64,000 nt of DNA from assembly GCF_002953255.1 (NCBI RefSeq), contig NZ_CP026498.1, positions 8,870,506-8,934,505 of the forward strand, in the 5' to 3' direction. This document shows positions 49,004 to 58,009 of the stretch, piece by piece. The position numbers were made by a program, and so were the translations under genes. Every line of letters starts with the position of its first letter. Within the stretch, counting starts at the first letter, position 1. The DNA is from Streptomyces sp. CB01881. GTDB lineage: Bacteria > Actinomycetota > Actinomycetes > Streptomycetales > Streptomycetaceae. Below the pieces are notes generated by a model. The model saw only the letters and a program-made list of their open reading frames with translations. It was not told the DNA's origin and did not search any database.

Positions 49004-49792
49004 CTACTTGCCGAAGCGGCGCTCCCGGCCCGCGTAGGAGCGCAGGGCACGGAGGAAGTCGACACGGCGGAAGGCGGGCCAGTAGCAGTCCACCCAGTGC
49101 ATCTCGGCGTAGGCGGACTGCCAGAGCAGGAAGCCCGAGAGCCGCTGCTCGCCCGAGGTGCGGATGATGAAGTCGGTGCGGTCGGCCGTCGGCGAGTGCG
49201 AGTAGAGGTGCCGGGAGATGTCCTCGACGTCGAACCGCTCGACCAGCTCGACCGGGTCGCCGCCGGCCGCGATGTGCTCCCCGAAGGCGCTCTTCACCGC
49301 GTCGACGATCTCCCGGCGGCCGCCGTAGCCCACGGCCACGTCGACCTTCAGCCCGCCGCGCCCGGCCGTCGCCGCGGCGGCCTCCTTCAGCGTCCGGGCG
49401 CTGTCGCCGGGCAGCAGGTCCAGCGAGCCGATGACCTGGACCTCCCAGGGGCGGCCCGGTGCGGAGATGGCCCGGACGGTCTCCTCGATGACCGAGATGA
49501 GCGGCCCGAGCTCGTCCGCCGGGCGGCCGAGGTTGTCGTCGGACAGCATGAACAGCGTCACGTGCCCGATGCCCGCCGCCGTGCACCAGCCCAGGAACTC
49601 CCCGGCCTTCGCCCCGCCCGCCCGGTAACCCTCCCGGACGTCCTCGTGCCCGGCCTGCCGGGCCCAGCGGCGGTTCCCGTCCAGCATGATCCCGACGTGC
49701 TGCGGGCGCGGGAGCCCGACCAGCGTGGCGGCCAGGCGGCGCTCGTACACCGCCTCCATCGGCCGGCGGAGCACCAGCGGCAGCAGCCTCAT
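49004..49792 (-). CDS. uppS: Isoprenyl transferase (undecaprenyl-diphosphate synthase family)
   Basis: This cis-prenyltransferase extends allylic diphosphates with isopentenyl diphosphate to make polyprenyl carriers. The 262-residue protein has the catalytic-Asp motif GIMLDGNRRWARQ, LFMLSDDNLGRP, the VGYGGRREIVDAV region and the C-terminal RTSGEQRLSGFLLWQSAYAEMHW with FRRVDFLRALRSY. Streptomycetes usually have more than one member; the standard ones contain LSTENWKRP where this has LSDDNLGRP, which places it in the second, shorter-chain or alternative group. ATG 49790-49792 is used. Confidence 0.92.
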   Translation of the reverse strand: MRLLPLVLRRPMEAVYERRLAATLVGLPRPQHVGIMLDGNRRWARQAGHEDVREGYRAGGAKAGEFLGWCTAAGIGHVTLFMLSDDNLGRPADELGPLISVIEETVRAISAPGRPWEVQVIGSLDLLPGDSARTLKEAAAATAGRGGLKVDVAVGYGGRREIVDAVKSAFGEHIAAGGDPVELVERFDVEDISRHLYSHSPTADRTDFIIRTSGEQRLSGFLLWQSAYAEMHWVDCYWPAFRRVDFLRALRSYAGRERRFGK

Positions 49793-49886
49793 GAACCGTC
49801 TCCATCCTCGTGCGACATCCGGTCGACGGTACCAGCGCTCCGCCCGATCCCCTTGCCACGACGGGTAGATGATGATCACGGTGGTG

Positions 49887-49912
49887 CGCGGGGGCGCCGG
49901 CCCGCCCCCGCG
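49887..49912. terminator. Hairpin after dienelactone hydrolase gene
   Basis: CGCGGGGGCG (49887-49896) pairs with CGCCCCCGCG (49903-49912), 24 nt beyond the hydrolase stop on the minus strand. Confidence 0.6.
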
Positions 49913-49935
49913 CGCCGGCGTCGGGACCGCTGCGC

Positions 49936-50670
49936 CTACAGGTACGTCTGCAGCGCCGCGTACACCCGCCGCCAGGCGTCCGCACCGGCCTCCGGGTCGT
50001 AGTCGGCGGGGCGGTCGGAGCACGCGAAGCCGTGGTTGGCGGCGGGGTACGTGACGAGGTCGTGCGCGACCTTGGCCTCGGTCAGGCGCTGCCCGGCCTG
50101 CTCCCACTCCTCGGCGGGGATGATGTGGTCCAGCTCACCGCGGAAGCCGAGCAGGAACACGCCGTTGGCGGCGATCCGCTCACTCGTCTCCAAGGGCGGG
50201 ACCGGGCCGACCAGCGGGAAGCCGCTGTTGAGGAGCCAGCCCGGGTAGAAGACGGCGGCGAGTTCGAAGCGGAGCTCGGTGGCCGCGCGCACCGCGATGT
50301 GCCCGCCCATGCTGAGCCCGATGAAGGCGACGCCGCGGCCGCCGGCCTCGGCCCGGGCGGCCGCGAGTGCGGCGGCCGCGTCCGCGACCAGCTCGTCGCG
50401 GTCGAGCGCGCGCATCAGCACCAGCCCGGACTCGCGTTCCTCCGCCGTGTAGCCGAGTTCGGTACGCCGGGCGTTGCGCCAGTAGTAGTCGGGTGCGATG
50501 GCGACGTACCCGGCCGCCGCCAGTTCGGCGCAGGTGTCGCGGACGTAGGTGTTCACGCCGTAGAGCTCGGAGCAGACGACGACGGCGCCGCGGACCTCGC
50601 CGTCCTCGGGGTGGTGGACGTAGGCCTCGATGCCGTCCGGTTCGCCGAGCGTCGTCCAGTGACCGGCCAT
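49936..50670 (-). CDS. Dienelactone hydrolase family protein
   Basis: This is a 244-residue alpha/beta-hydrolase. It has the DLH layout: GAVVVCSELYGVNTYVRDTCAELAAAGYVAIAPDYYWR at the N-terminus (with the conserved Glu), a nucleophile elbow FIGLSMGGHIAV with serine instead of the classical cysteine, the Asp in LLGFRGELDHIIP and the His in YPAANHGFACS. True dienelactone hydrolases use Cys, so this may act on another ester. GGGGGA precedes ATG 50668-50670. It is divergent from the secreted protease. Confidence 0.86.
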   Translation of the reverse strand: MAGHWTTLGEPDGIEAYVHHPEDGEVRGAVVVCSELYGVNTYVRDTCAELAAAGYVAIAPDYYWRNARRTELGYTAEERESGLVLMRALDRDELVADAAAALAAARAEAGGRGVAFIGLSMGGHIAVRAATELRFELAAVFYPGWLLNSGFPLVGPVPPLETSERIAANGVFLLGFRGELDHIIPAEEWEQAGQRLTEAKVAHDLVTYPAANHGFACSDRPADYDPEAGADAWRRVYAALQTYL

Positions 50671-50899
50671 CAGTTCCCCCGTGTGGCTTGCGGAAATGTT
50701 CCGCCCGCATCCTAGACGCCGCCACGGGCGGGTGAGGGGCGGCGGGGCCGTCCGGGTGGCCGGCGGGGGACGGGCGAGCGGAATCCGGTCGGACGAGTTC
50801 TGCCGGCATGGTTGACGCATTGAGGTGGTCATGGCACTTTCGTGCGGCGCGGGCGTCCGCAACCGGTCGTACGCCCCGCAATCCCCCACAAGGAGAGCC

Positions 50900-52444
50900 A
50901 TGTTGAAGAGACTTGCCGCCGTCGTCGGCGCGAGTGCAGTCGTCGCAGGTGGGCTCACCCTGGCCGCCACCCCCGCACAGGCGGTCCAGGCCGGTGACCT
51001 GACGTCCACCATCGCACTGAGCAACTGTTCGGCCTCGCTGGTCCGTTACCCCTCCTCGGTCGACACCGACCGGGCCATGATGCTCACCAACGGCCACTGC
51101 CTGCCGACGATGCCGGCCGCCGGCGTGGTCATCCAGAACCAGAGCGCCAGCCGCAGCGGCACCCTGCTCAGCTCGTCCGGCTCCTCGCTCGGCACCGTCC
51201 AGGCGGACAAGGTGCTGTACGCGACGATGACCGGCACCGACGTCGCCCTGTACCAACTCACCGACACCTTCGGCTCGGTGACCAGCAAGTACGGCGCCAC
51301 CGCCCTCACCATCAGCGACACCCACCCGGCCGACGGCTCGGCGATGTACATACCCTCGTCGTACTGGAAGCAGGTGTGGGACTGCTCGATCAACGGCTTC
51401 GTCCCCACCCTGCGCGAGGACGCGTGGACCTGGCACGACTCGATCCGCTACAGCTCCGGCTGCAACACCACGCACGGCACGTCCGGTTCGCCGATCGTCG
51501 ACGCCGCGACCAAGAAGATCGTCGGCATCAACAACACCGGCAACGACGACGGTGCGATGTGCACCCTCAACAACCCGTGCGAGGTGGCGGCCGACGGCAC
51601 CACCACCGTCACCAAGGGCCAGAGCTACGGTGAGCAGACCTACTGGTTCACCACCTGCCTCGGCAACGGCCGCGTCATCGACCTCAACGTCAGCGGCTGC
51701 CTGCTCACCAAGCCGGCCGGCAGCGGCGCCGTCTCGGTCACCAACCCGGGCCCCCAGTCCACCGGGCTGAACGCTCCGGTCAACCTCCAGATCTCGGCGA
51801 GCGGCGGCACCGCACCGCTCACCTACTCGGCCGCCGGGCTGCCGGCCGGGCTCTCGATCAACGCGTCCACCGGCCTGATCACCGGCACGGCGACGACGGC
51901 GGGCACGTCCACCGTGACGGTCACGGTCAAGGACTCGGCCGGCAAGACCGCCACGACGAGCTTCAGTTGGACGATCAGCCGGGGCGACGGCTGCATCCCG
52001 ACGCAGCTGCTCGGCAACGCGGGCTTCGAGACCGGCTCCGCCGCCCCGTGGACCGCCTCCAGCGGCGTGGTCGACAACAGCGCCTCGCAGGCCGCCCACG
52101 GCGGTTCCTGGAAGGCCTGGATGAACGGCTACGGCTCCACCCACTCGGACAACCTGTCCCAGACGGTGACCATCCCGACCGGCTGCAAGGCCTCGCTGAG
52201 CTTCTACCTGCACATCGACACCGCCGAGTCCGGCTCCACCCAGTACGACAAGCTGGCCGTCACGGTCAACGGCACCGCGCTGAAGACCTACTCCAACGTG
52301 GACGCGGCCGCCGGCTACCAGCTGCGCACCTTCGACCTCTCCGCGTACGCGGGCCAGTCGGTGACGGTCAAGTTCGCCGGCACCGAGGACTCCTCGCTGC
52401 AGACCAGCTTCGTCATCGACGACACGTCGATCGCCACCAGCTGA
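50900..52444 (+). CDS. Secreted trypsin-like serine protease with Ig-like and C-terminal beta domains
   Basis: This is a 514-residue exported protein. The signal peptide is residues 1-28, ending TPAQA-VQ. The protease domain carries the triad His in MLTNGHCLP, Asp in MTGTDVALYQL and Ser in HGTSGSPIVD. It is followed at about 290-375 by a putative Ig (He_PIG-type) domain (APVNLQISASGGTAPLTYSA; GLPAGLSINASTGLITGTAT). The C-terminal 130 residues (LLGNAGFETGSAAPWTASSG; VKFAGTEDSSLQTSFVIDD) resemble carbohydrate-binding-like jelly rolls. AAGGAG sits five bases before ATG 50900. A perfect terminator follows. Confidence 0.9.
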   Translation: MLKRLAAVVGASAVVAGGLTLAATPAQAVQAGDLTSTIALSNCSASLVRYPSSVDTDRAMMLTNGHCLPTMPAAGVVIQNQSASRSGTLLSSSGSSLGTVQADKVLYATMTGTDVALYQLTDTFGSVTSKYGATALTISDTHPADGSAMYIPSSYWKQVWDCSINGFVPTLREDAWTWHDSIRYSSGCNTTHGTSGSPIVDAATKKIVGINNTGNDDGAMCTLNNPCEVAADGTTTVTKGQSYGEQTYWFTTCLGNGRVIDLNVSGCLLTKPAGSGAVSVTNPGPQSTGLNAPVNLQISASGGTAPLTYSAAGLPAGLSINASTGLITGTATTAGTSTVTVTVKDSAGKTATTSFSWTISRGDGCIPTQLLGNAGFETGSAAPWTASSGVVDNSASQAAHGGSWKAWMNGYGSTHSDNLSQTVTIPTGCKASLSFYLHIDTAESGSTQYDKLAVTVNGTALKTYSNVDAAAGYQLRTFDLSAYAGQSVTVKFAGTEDSSLQTSFVIDDTSIATS

Positions 52445-52785
52445 CGCCTGTGCGATAACCCTCCTGTGGCCGCCCGGTCCTTGACCGGGCGGCCATTCGC
52501 GTTGCGTATCCGAATCCTCGGGTCGGCATGCACGCGTGGCAGCGCTCGGAATGATGTCGTCCGCATACTGATCTCGCGGTCGAGCCTCAAGAAGCGCTCA
52601 ACTGTCGTGCGGGTGGCGAGTATTCGTGGAAGGCTTCCGAATCGACGGAGCGTACGGGTCGTCCCTGTCGGCGCTCTGCGGACGACTGTCAGGAATTCCT
52701 TGCATCGGTATCGGCAAGCTTGCATTCGGTGCCCGGGTGACCGCCTGGCCGGTCCCTGTATTTGCGCTCGAATTGGGGTGGGGGA
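52445..52785. other. Intergenic region at the edge of the accessory segment
   Basis: This 341-bp gap contains the protease terminator (52468-52494) and then lower-GC sequence with no convincing gene. Frames through it have unlikely translations. It presumably carries the promoter of the cassette beginning at 52786, but I see no clear elements. Confidence 0.45.
52468..52494. terminator. Perfect hairpin after serine protease gene
   Basis: GGCCGCCCGGTC (52468-52479) pairs exactly with GACCGGGCGGCC (52483-52494) across a 3-nt loop, 23 nt past the stop codon. Confidence 0.85.
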
Positions 52786-53268
52786 ATGGTTGACCTGGAT
52801 TTTGAACGGCGGATCAATCCGTGGCTGTTCGACAGCTCCGGGAACCTGACGGAGGCGGCGAAGAAGCAGTTCCCGGACCTCGCGTCCGCCGCGTCCGGGG
52901 CGCCGGCACCCGGGTGGACGCCGACCGTGCAGGCCACTCCGGGCCCGGCCGGTGCGGCTGGTGCGTCCGGTGCGGTGGTGAAGGTCAGCCCGGACGCTCT
53001 CCGCCGGGCGGCGGGCAATGTCGGCACCTTGCAGACGAAGTTCTCGCAGGCCTGCAAGAAGCCCTTCGACCGGGTGAACGAGGCCACCGAGGATCTACCG
53101 CGCAGCTGGGCGCTGGTGGGGGCGCTGGGTACGGCCCGGGACGTCTGGAACGCGCAGGTCCAGTCGCTGACCGACACGTTCGGGAGAATCGGCGAAAATC
53201 TGGGCGCCAATGCCGAATCCTATGCTCGCGCCGAACAGCTGAACGCACAGAACTTCGGAAAGAACTGA
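52786..53268 (+). CDS. WXG100/ESX-like small helical protein
   Basis: This is a 160-residue protein. The N-terminus (DFERRINPWLFDSSGNLTEAAKKQFPDLASAASG) and a Pro/Gly/Ala linker are followed by a helical hairpin of ESX-substrate length: VVKVSPDALRRAAGNVGTLQTKFSQACKKPFDRVNEAT, a turn containing SWALVGALGTARDVW, and a second long helix ending ESYARAEQLNAQNFGKN. The turn is WxG-like (W-A-L-V-G) rather than a strict W-x-G. It lies nine bases before the large gene at 53278 and probably is its partner. No ESX core genes (EccC and so on) are in the window. GTG 52762 would be an alternative start. Confidence 0.65.
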   Translation: MVDLDFERRINPWLFDSSGNLTEAAKKQFPDLASAASGAPAPGWTPTVQATPGPAGAAGASGAVVKVSPDALRRAAGNVGTLQTKFSQACKKPFDRVNEATEDLPRSWALVGALGTARDVWNAQVQSLTDTFGRIGENLGANAESYARAEQLNAQNFGKN

Positions 53269-53277
53269 GGCCCGGGA

Positions 53278-55509
53278 ATGGTGGAGTTCAGTGACCTGAG
53301 GCATGCCCCGGTCTCCGGGATCGACCGGATGGCCGGTGCATTCGAATCACTGGTCCGCGGTTGGGAGTTATCCTCCGAACTGACCGGCGATGTCATCACG
53401 CCCCTCCAGGGTTCGGGCTGGCGCGGCCCGGCGGCAGAACAGGCGGCCGGCGCCATCGCGAAGGTCCGCACCGAGATCGACGCGGCCTTCGAGGAGGCCA
53501 GCGGCCTCGCCAAGGCTCTGCGCGACGCGCACACGGAACTCGCCGGCGCCCAGGCCGACCTGAAAGCGGCGGTTCAGTCCGCCACTGACCACGGGATGAC
53601 GGTGGACGACAGTGGCAGTGTCCACTGGCCGCCGGCAACGAGCACGGCGGACAAGAACGATCCGGACTACGCCAACACCTATCGGCAGAAGGCGTCGGGC
53701 GTCGCCGACGCGATCGCCAAGGCACTGGCCCGCGCCGCTGCGGCCGATTCCGCCGCGGCGGTGGCCCTCGCGGCGGACACCGGCATCAACCGTGCTTCCT
53801 TCCGCGGGGCGCCCGGCACCCGGCTGCCCGAGGAGGCGGCGAGGGAGGCGGCCGGCATTCTGCAGCTGGCCGGCAACGCCAGCGACGCCCAGCTCGCGCA
53901 CCTCAACCAGCTGCTGAAGGACCACGCCGGGGATCCCGCCTTCGCCACGGCGTTCTACGGGTCGCTGGGGCCGGACGGATTCCTGGCCTCGTACGGCAAG
54001 TTGGCCGCTGCCTCCGCCAAGCAGGGCGGCGGCCGACCCCAGGTGATCGCCGACCTCCAGGCCAGGCTGGGTACCGCCCTCGCCACCGCGACCAACTCCC
54101 GCAACGAGCCGCACCTCTCCGACGAATGGGAGGCCGGCCTCCGCAAGGCGGGAAGTACCCGCGTCGCCATCTGGCCGGACGGTCAGCCCGGCGGCAGCGC
54201 GCAACCGTTCGGGTACCAGATCCTCACGAACATCCTGCGCACCGGAACGTACGACCCGCACTTCCTCAACCCGATCGCCGAGCACGTCACGCAGCTCAGC
54301 GAGCGGCAGGGCTTCTGGACCTCCGACCAGTGGAACGCGGCGGAGTTCTCCCAGTACCGGTTCCTTGGCACCCAGCAGGGAGGGTTCAACCCGATGGTCG
54401 GCGTCCTGGAGGCCCTCGGGCACAATCCCGACGCGGCCACGAGCTATTTTCACGATCCGGCGACCCTCTACAACCTTGACGGGACGGTCGCTGCCGTCGG
54501 TCAGGCCAACAAGTACCTCGACGCGCTGACAACCGCCGGCTGGAACTCCCCGCTCCAGGACGTCTGGCCGGGACACAGTGCGCCCATGGGGCATGCGGAG
54601 CCGCTGGAGGCCGCTGCCCTGGGCCACGCCCTGGAGGCGGCCACCACCGGCCGTGCGCACGACTCGGCCGACGCACCACTGCCGCCGCACACGCCCGAGA
54701 TGGCCGCGGTGATGAAGAGCGTGGTGGACCGCTTCGGCAGCGGCGACGGCCCCGGGCTGCTCGCCAAGGGTGGGTTGTTCGCCGGCCTGAACGGCGGTCT
54801 CGGCCACATGACGGCCGCCTACATGGGTGATGTGCAGGCGTCGTTGAGCCCGCACGACACGACGCTGACCACCTACGGCACGAAGGCCGACCTCGACCGG
54901 GCGAACACCGAAAAGCTACTGGAGGCCCTTGGCCACCACCCCGACGCCTACGGTGCGATCGCCCAGGCTCAGCAGGCGTACAGCACGGCGCACATCCAGG
55001 ACATCATGCAGCACCGGGAACAGTACAAGGACCTCTTCGGCGCGGCCGTCCAGAACGCTGCTCGCCCGGGTGGTGTGGTGGCCGGCATCCTCACCGCGGG
55101 CATGACGGACGAGGTCTACGTTCAGAAGCAGGCCGAGGCGACCGCGTACAACGACGCGATCGACCACAACGCCATCTGGGCCAAGACGATCTGGGCAGTC
55201 ACCGGGGGAGCGGTGCTCGGCGCCATTCCTGTGGTCGGTGGTGGGATGTCGTACCCGGTGAACGGCTTGATCGACAGCGTCGCGGCTGGCTACCAGGTCA
55301 CCCCGCAGGCGAGTGACGATGCGACAAAGGCCCATGACGCAGGACAGTCCGCAGCCGCCGCGGCGGCTGCGGCCGCTGTAAAGAAGGCCGGACAGGGTGC
55401 GGGTCTGGAGCAGCCGTACCTCGACACGCTGGCCACGTCGGCCGCCAACTCGGTGCTGACCGGTCACACCAGCGGCGAGAACGTCTCCAAGGAAGCGATC
55501 CATGGCTGA
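53278..55509 (+). CDS. Large WXG/ESX-type protein (DUF6571-like), TTA codon at position 31
   Basis: This is a 743-residue protein. The N-terminal 130 residues form an ESX-like helical domain with a true WxG turn (PLQGSGWRGPAAEQAAGAIAKV). The middle is a long helical region (ILQLAGNASDAQLAHLNQLLKDHAGDPAFATAFYGSLGPDGFLASY and a repeat-like GHNPDAATSYFHDP). The C-terminal part holds a hydrophobic segment (AIWAKTIWAVTGGAVLGAIPVVGGG) and a run of nine alanines. The pattern matches large LXG/WXG-type proteins typed DUF6571, whose function is unknown. Codon 31 (53368-53370) is TTA, hence bldA-dependent in streptomycetes. It overlaps the next gene by 8 nt. Confidence 0.72.
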   Translation: MVEFSDLRHAPVSGIDRMAGAFESLVRGWELSSELTGDVITPLQGSGWRGPAAEQAAGAIAKVRTEIDAAFEEASGLAKALRDAHTELAGAQADLKAAVQSATDHGMTVDDSGSVHWPPATSTADKNDPDYANTYRQKASGVADAIAKALARAAAADSAAAVALAADTGINRASFRGAPGTRLPEEAAREAAGILQLAGNASDAQLAHLNQLLKDHAGDPAFATAFYGSLGPDGFLASYGKLAAASAKQGGGRPQVIADLQARLGTALATATNSRNEPHLSDEWEAGLRKAGSTRVAIWPDGQPGGSAQPFGYQILTNILRTGTYDPHFLNPIAEHVTQLSERQGFWTSDQWNAAEFSQYRFLGTQQGGFNPMVGVLEALGHNPDAATSYFHDPATLYNLDGTVAAVGQANKYLDALTTAGWNSPLQDVWPGHSAPMGHAEPLEAAALGHALEAATTGRAHDSADAPLPPHTPEMAAVMKSVVDRFGSGDGPGLLAKGGLFAGLNGGLGHMTAAYMGDVQASLSPHDTTLTTYGTKADLDRANTEKLLEALGHHPDAYGAIAQAQQAYSTAHIQDIMQHREQYKDLFGAAVQNAARPGGVVAGILTAGMTDEVYVQKQAEATAYNDAIDHNAIWAKTIWAVTGGAVLGAIPVVGGGMSYPVNGLIDSVAAGYQVTPQASDDATKAHDAGQSAAAAAAAAAVKKAGQGAGLEQPYLDTLATSAANSVLTGHTSGENVSKEAIHG

Positions 55510-56257
55510 CCGCCACCACCGCCGCCCTCGTGCGCGGCTCGTCGTCGGGTCGTTGGTGTGCGTCCTCGCCCTGGCGGGCAGTTACCTGTGGTGGTCGTCG
55601 TCACAGGATCCGTTGAAGCTGCCGGCGAGTGCGTGCTGGTCACTGCTCGACCGGAACGACCTGCGGCCGTTGGCAGCCAAGGCTCAGGGAACGTTCGCCG
55701 TTCATTACACAAAGGACGGTTTCCATTCGATCGGTCAGCAGGCCACTATCCAGCCTGGCGAACGGACTCAGTACTGCGCCGTGTCGCGGGACTCCGAGCA
55801 CTACGAGTCGCTGCTGGACGTCACGGTCCACCGCATCAACAGGCTCGACTACCGCAACATTTACGAGGAGGAACCCTCCCCGGATCACCGGGCCAAATGG
55901 GCGCGACTGGACCTTGGACCGGACGTCAAGGGACTGTGGGGGATGAAGGAGCAGGTGCAGGTGGCCTTCCGATGCGACAGCCCGGCCAACGTGGATCCGG
56001 GGTACCCGTACCTGGAGGTCATGGTCGGCGCGTGGTCCGAGCAGGTCGACCCCAAGCAGGCGTCGGTTCACCAGGCCCGGCTGGACATCGCTCTGAAGGT
56101 GGCCAGGGCTGCCGCCGCGGCACGACCCTGTCAAAATCCTGTGGCCTTCCCGTCGGCGGATGTCGCCAGGAAGGTTCTGGAGACGGCATTTCAGGGAACC
56201 GCGATGACCCAGGCCGGCTCCGGCGCTCCGAGCACCCAAGCGGCGGGTGATCGCTGA
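55502..56257 (+). CDS. Single-span membrane protein, third gene of the ESX-like cassette
   Basis: This is a 251-residue protein. After a basic N-terminus (ADRHHRRPRAR), residues about 13-30 form a span or signal (LVVGSLVCVLALAGSYLWW). The rest is an extracytoplasmic domain with six or so Cys positions (SACWSLLDRND; TQYCAVSRD; FRCDSP; RPCQNPVAFP), likely disulfide-bonded. No family is recognised. It overlaps the large gene by 8 nt (ATGGCTGA), implying coupled translation. Together the three genes look like a substrate-substrate-anchor unit; possibly the membrane protein is the partner or immunity factor of the large protein, which is conjecture. Confidence 0.7.
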   Translation: MADRHHRRPRARLVVGSLVCVLALAGSYLWWSSSQDPLKLPASACWSLLDRNDLRPLAAKAQGTFAVHYTKDGFHSIGQQATIQPGERTQYCAVSRDSEHYESLLDVTVHRINRLDYRNIYEEEPSPDHRAKWARLDLGPDVKGLWGMKEQVQVAFRCDSPANVDPGYPYLEVMVGAWSEQVDPKQASVHQARLDIALKVARAAAAARPCQNPVAFPSADVARKVLETAFQGTAMTQAGSGAPSTQAAGDR

Positions 56258-56311
56258 TGCAGATGGTCCGGCGCGCCCGAGGCGCGCCGGACCGTTTCTC
56301 TCGGTGGGGCG

Positions 56312-56536
56312 TCAGAGCAGGTCGAAGTCGAACTCGCCGTTGGCGACTGCGGCGATGAAGGCGGCGTGCGCGGAGGCTGTGAGGGCGAGAGCGGGCCCGG
56401 AAGCGTCCTTGGAGTCGCGAACGTACGTGACCGCGCCTCCGGGGGTGGCGAACTCGACGCAGTCGGCAGAATCGTTGCTTCTGGACGACTTGCGCCAGAT
56501 CACGTTCAGTGCGGTCGAGTCGGGATGGAACGTCAT
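56312..56536 (-). CDS. DUF397 domain protein
   Basis: This is a 74-residue protein with the DUF397 signature: NVIWRKSSRSNDSADCVEFA, VTYVRDSKDASGPALAL and AFIAAVANGEFD. DUF397 genes nearly always sit directly downstream of an XRE/DUF5753 regulator in streptomycetes, as here; the ATG overlaps the regulator's stop (ATGA). Such pairs (BldB/WhiJ-like systems) influence development; the specific target here is unknown. Confidence 0.93.
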   Translation of the reverse strand: MTFHPDSTALNVIWRKSSRSNDSADCVEFATPGGAVTYVRDSKDASGPALALTASAHAAFIAAVANGEFDFDLL

Positions 56537-57396
56537 GTGATCTTGTCCCTCTGATCGGTGATGATGGCGAGCGAGTCGTCGAGGCCGAGGGCATCGGCTC
56601 GAATGGCGTCGAACTTCGCTCCGTACATGTCCACGCCGGTGGCGTCCTCGACCCAGAGGTTGCTCAACGTGCCGTCGACCAGCACCACGTCGAGGTCCTG
56701 CCGTTGTGGAAAACCGAGGATCGTGAACGCGCCGCCCATTCCATGATGGGCAGGCGCACCGATCGGCATCACCTGGATGTTGATGTTCGGCCGGGCGGCG
56801 CGGTCGAGCAGCCGTGTCAGCTGCTCGGCCATGACACCCGGGCCGCCGACGCCCGCGCGGATGGCTGCTTCATGGATGACGGCCCAGAGCGTGATCGGCT
56901 CGGATCTCGTCAGAGCGCCTTGACGCGCCATTCGAACGTCGACCAACGCTTCGACGTTGACTTCGGGACGCATGTTGAGCTTCTTGATGATCTCGCGCGC
57001 ATAGGCAGGCGTTTGGAACAATCCGGGGATGAAGGCGCCTTGGTAGGTGCGGATCGATGAGGCCGCGGCCTCCAGCGTGATCAGGTCGCCGAGCTCCGGG
57101 CTGATGTGGGCACCGTAGCTCTGCCACCACATGCCGCGCTGTGCTCCGTTCTTGGCGAGATCGACCAGGGTGGAGATCAGGTCGGTGTCCGCGCAGTTGT
57201 AGAGCGTCAGGAGCTTCTTGACGTCGTCGACCTTGGTGGCGCCTCTGCCGTTCTCAATGCGGGACAGCTTGGGCTGGCTCATGCCGCTCAGCGCTTCGGA
57301 GACTTCCTCGTGCGAGAGGCCGGCTTCCTCTCGTCTACGACGCAGCTCCGCGCCGAGTTGCCTCCGCCGAACCGTTGGACCTGTTGCTGCGGCCAT
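56533..57396 (-). CDS. XRE-family regulator with DUF5753 domain (WhiJ-like)
   Basis: This is a 287-residue protein. Residues about 12-70 are an XRE helix-turn-helix (LGAELRRRREEAGLSHEEVSEALSGMSQPKLSRIENGRGATKVDDVKKLL). The rest is DUF5753 (IRTYQGAFIPGLFQTPAYAREII; LTRSEPITLWAVIHEAAIR; NINIQVMPIGAPAHHGMGGAFTILGFP). It is coupled to the DUF397 partner. ATG 57394-57396 is used, with GAGAGGG upstream; the frame is open further but without family similarity. Confidence 0.93.
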   Translation of the reverse strand: MAAATGPTVRRRQLGAELRRRREEAGLSHEEVSEALSGMSQPKLSRIENGRGATKVDDVKKLLTLYNCADTDLISTLVDLAKNGAQRGMWWQSYGAHISPELGDLITLEAAASSIRTYQGAFIPGLFQTPAYAREIIKKLNMRPEVNVEALVDVRMARQGALTRSEPITLWAVIHEAAIRAGVGGPGVMAEQLTRLLDRAARPNINIQVMPIGAPAHHGMGGAFTILGFPQRQDLDVVLVDGTLSNLWVEDATGVDMYGAKFDAIRADALGLDDSLAIITDQRDKIT

Positions 57397-57496
57397 CCCC
57401 GCCCTCTCTTGCTTTTCGGGGGCGAGCCGCCGGTCACACGGCGCCGAACTCCCCGGCCCGGACGGCGGATACGAAGGAGCGGGGCCTCGGGGAGTA

Positions 57497-58009
57497 CTAC
57501 CGAAGGCTCCGAAGCATGACCGCGTATCGCGGCGAGTCGGGAAACGGCTGTCGATCCCCCACCTTGCGGTAGCCCCATGATTCGTACAGTGCTTGAACCT
57601 TCGGGTGCTCCGGATCAACCAGCAGCACCGCCAGGGCCTCGGGGCGGTCCGCCATCAGTGCGGAGTGCAAGCGCTCAGCGACACCGGTCTTGCGCCACCG
57701 CGGGCGCACCATCAGCTCAGAAAACGAGAACGTCGAATCCCGCTCCGGGGCAGGCACCACGTGTTCCCGCCACCACTCCCGGCCGGTACGCGCTGGCGCG
57801 CCGTAGGCAAACCCGATTGGTTCCTCACCATCGAAACCCACCACGCACGCGAAGCCGTCCAGCGCTGACCAGTGATCAACGAACCAGGGGAAACGTTGCA
57901 CGAACGGATCTTCCATCTCGGCCGCGTAGGCGTCCGCATGCACGTTGATCAACAGCTCTCGGAGACCTGCGGGCAGTTCGCCGTGATGGTAGTGCCGTAG
58001 TTCGATCAT
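57497..58009 (-). CDS. GNAT-family N-acetyltransferase
   Basis: This is a 170-residue protein with a GNAT core: FSFSELMVRPRWRKTGVAERLHSALMADRPEALAVLLVDPEHPKVQALYESWGYRKVG. The acetyl-CoA site R-W-R-K-T-G-V-A fits the Q/R-x-x-G-x-G/A pattern. The ATG overlaps the stop of the upstream XRE-TPR gene (ATGA), so regulator and acetyltransferase are co-translated; modification of a small molecule or a peptide of the neighbouring cluster is possible but unproven. Confidence 0.85.
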   Translation of the reverse strand: MIELRHYHHGELPAGLRELLINVHADAYAAEMEDPFVQRFPWFVDHWSALDGFACVVGFDGEEPIGFAYGAPARTGREWWREHVVPAPERDSTFSFSELMVRPRWRKTGVAERLHSALMADRPEALAVLLVDPEHPKVQALYESWGYRKVGDRQPFPDSPRYAVMLRSLR

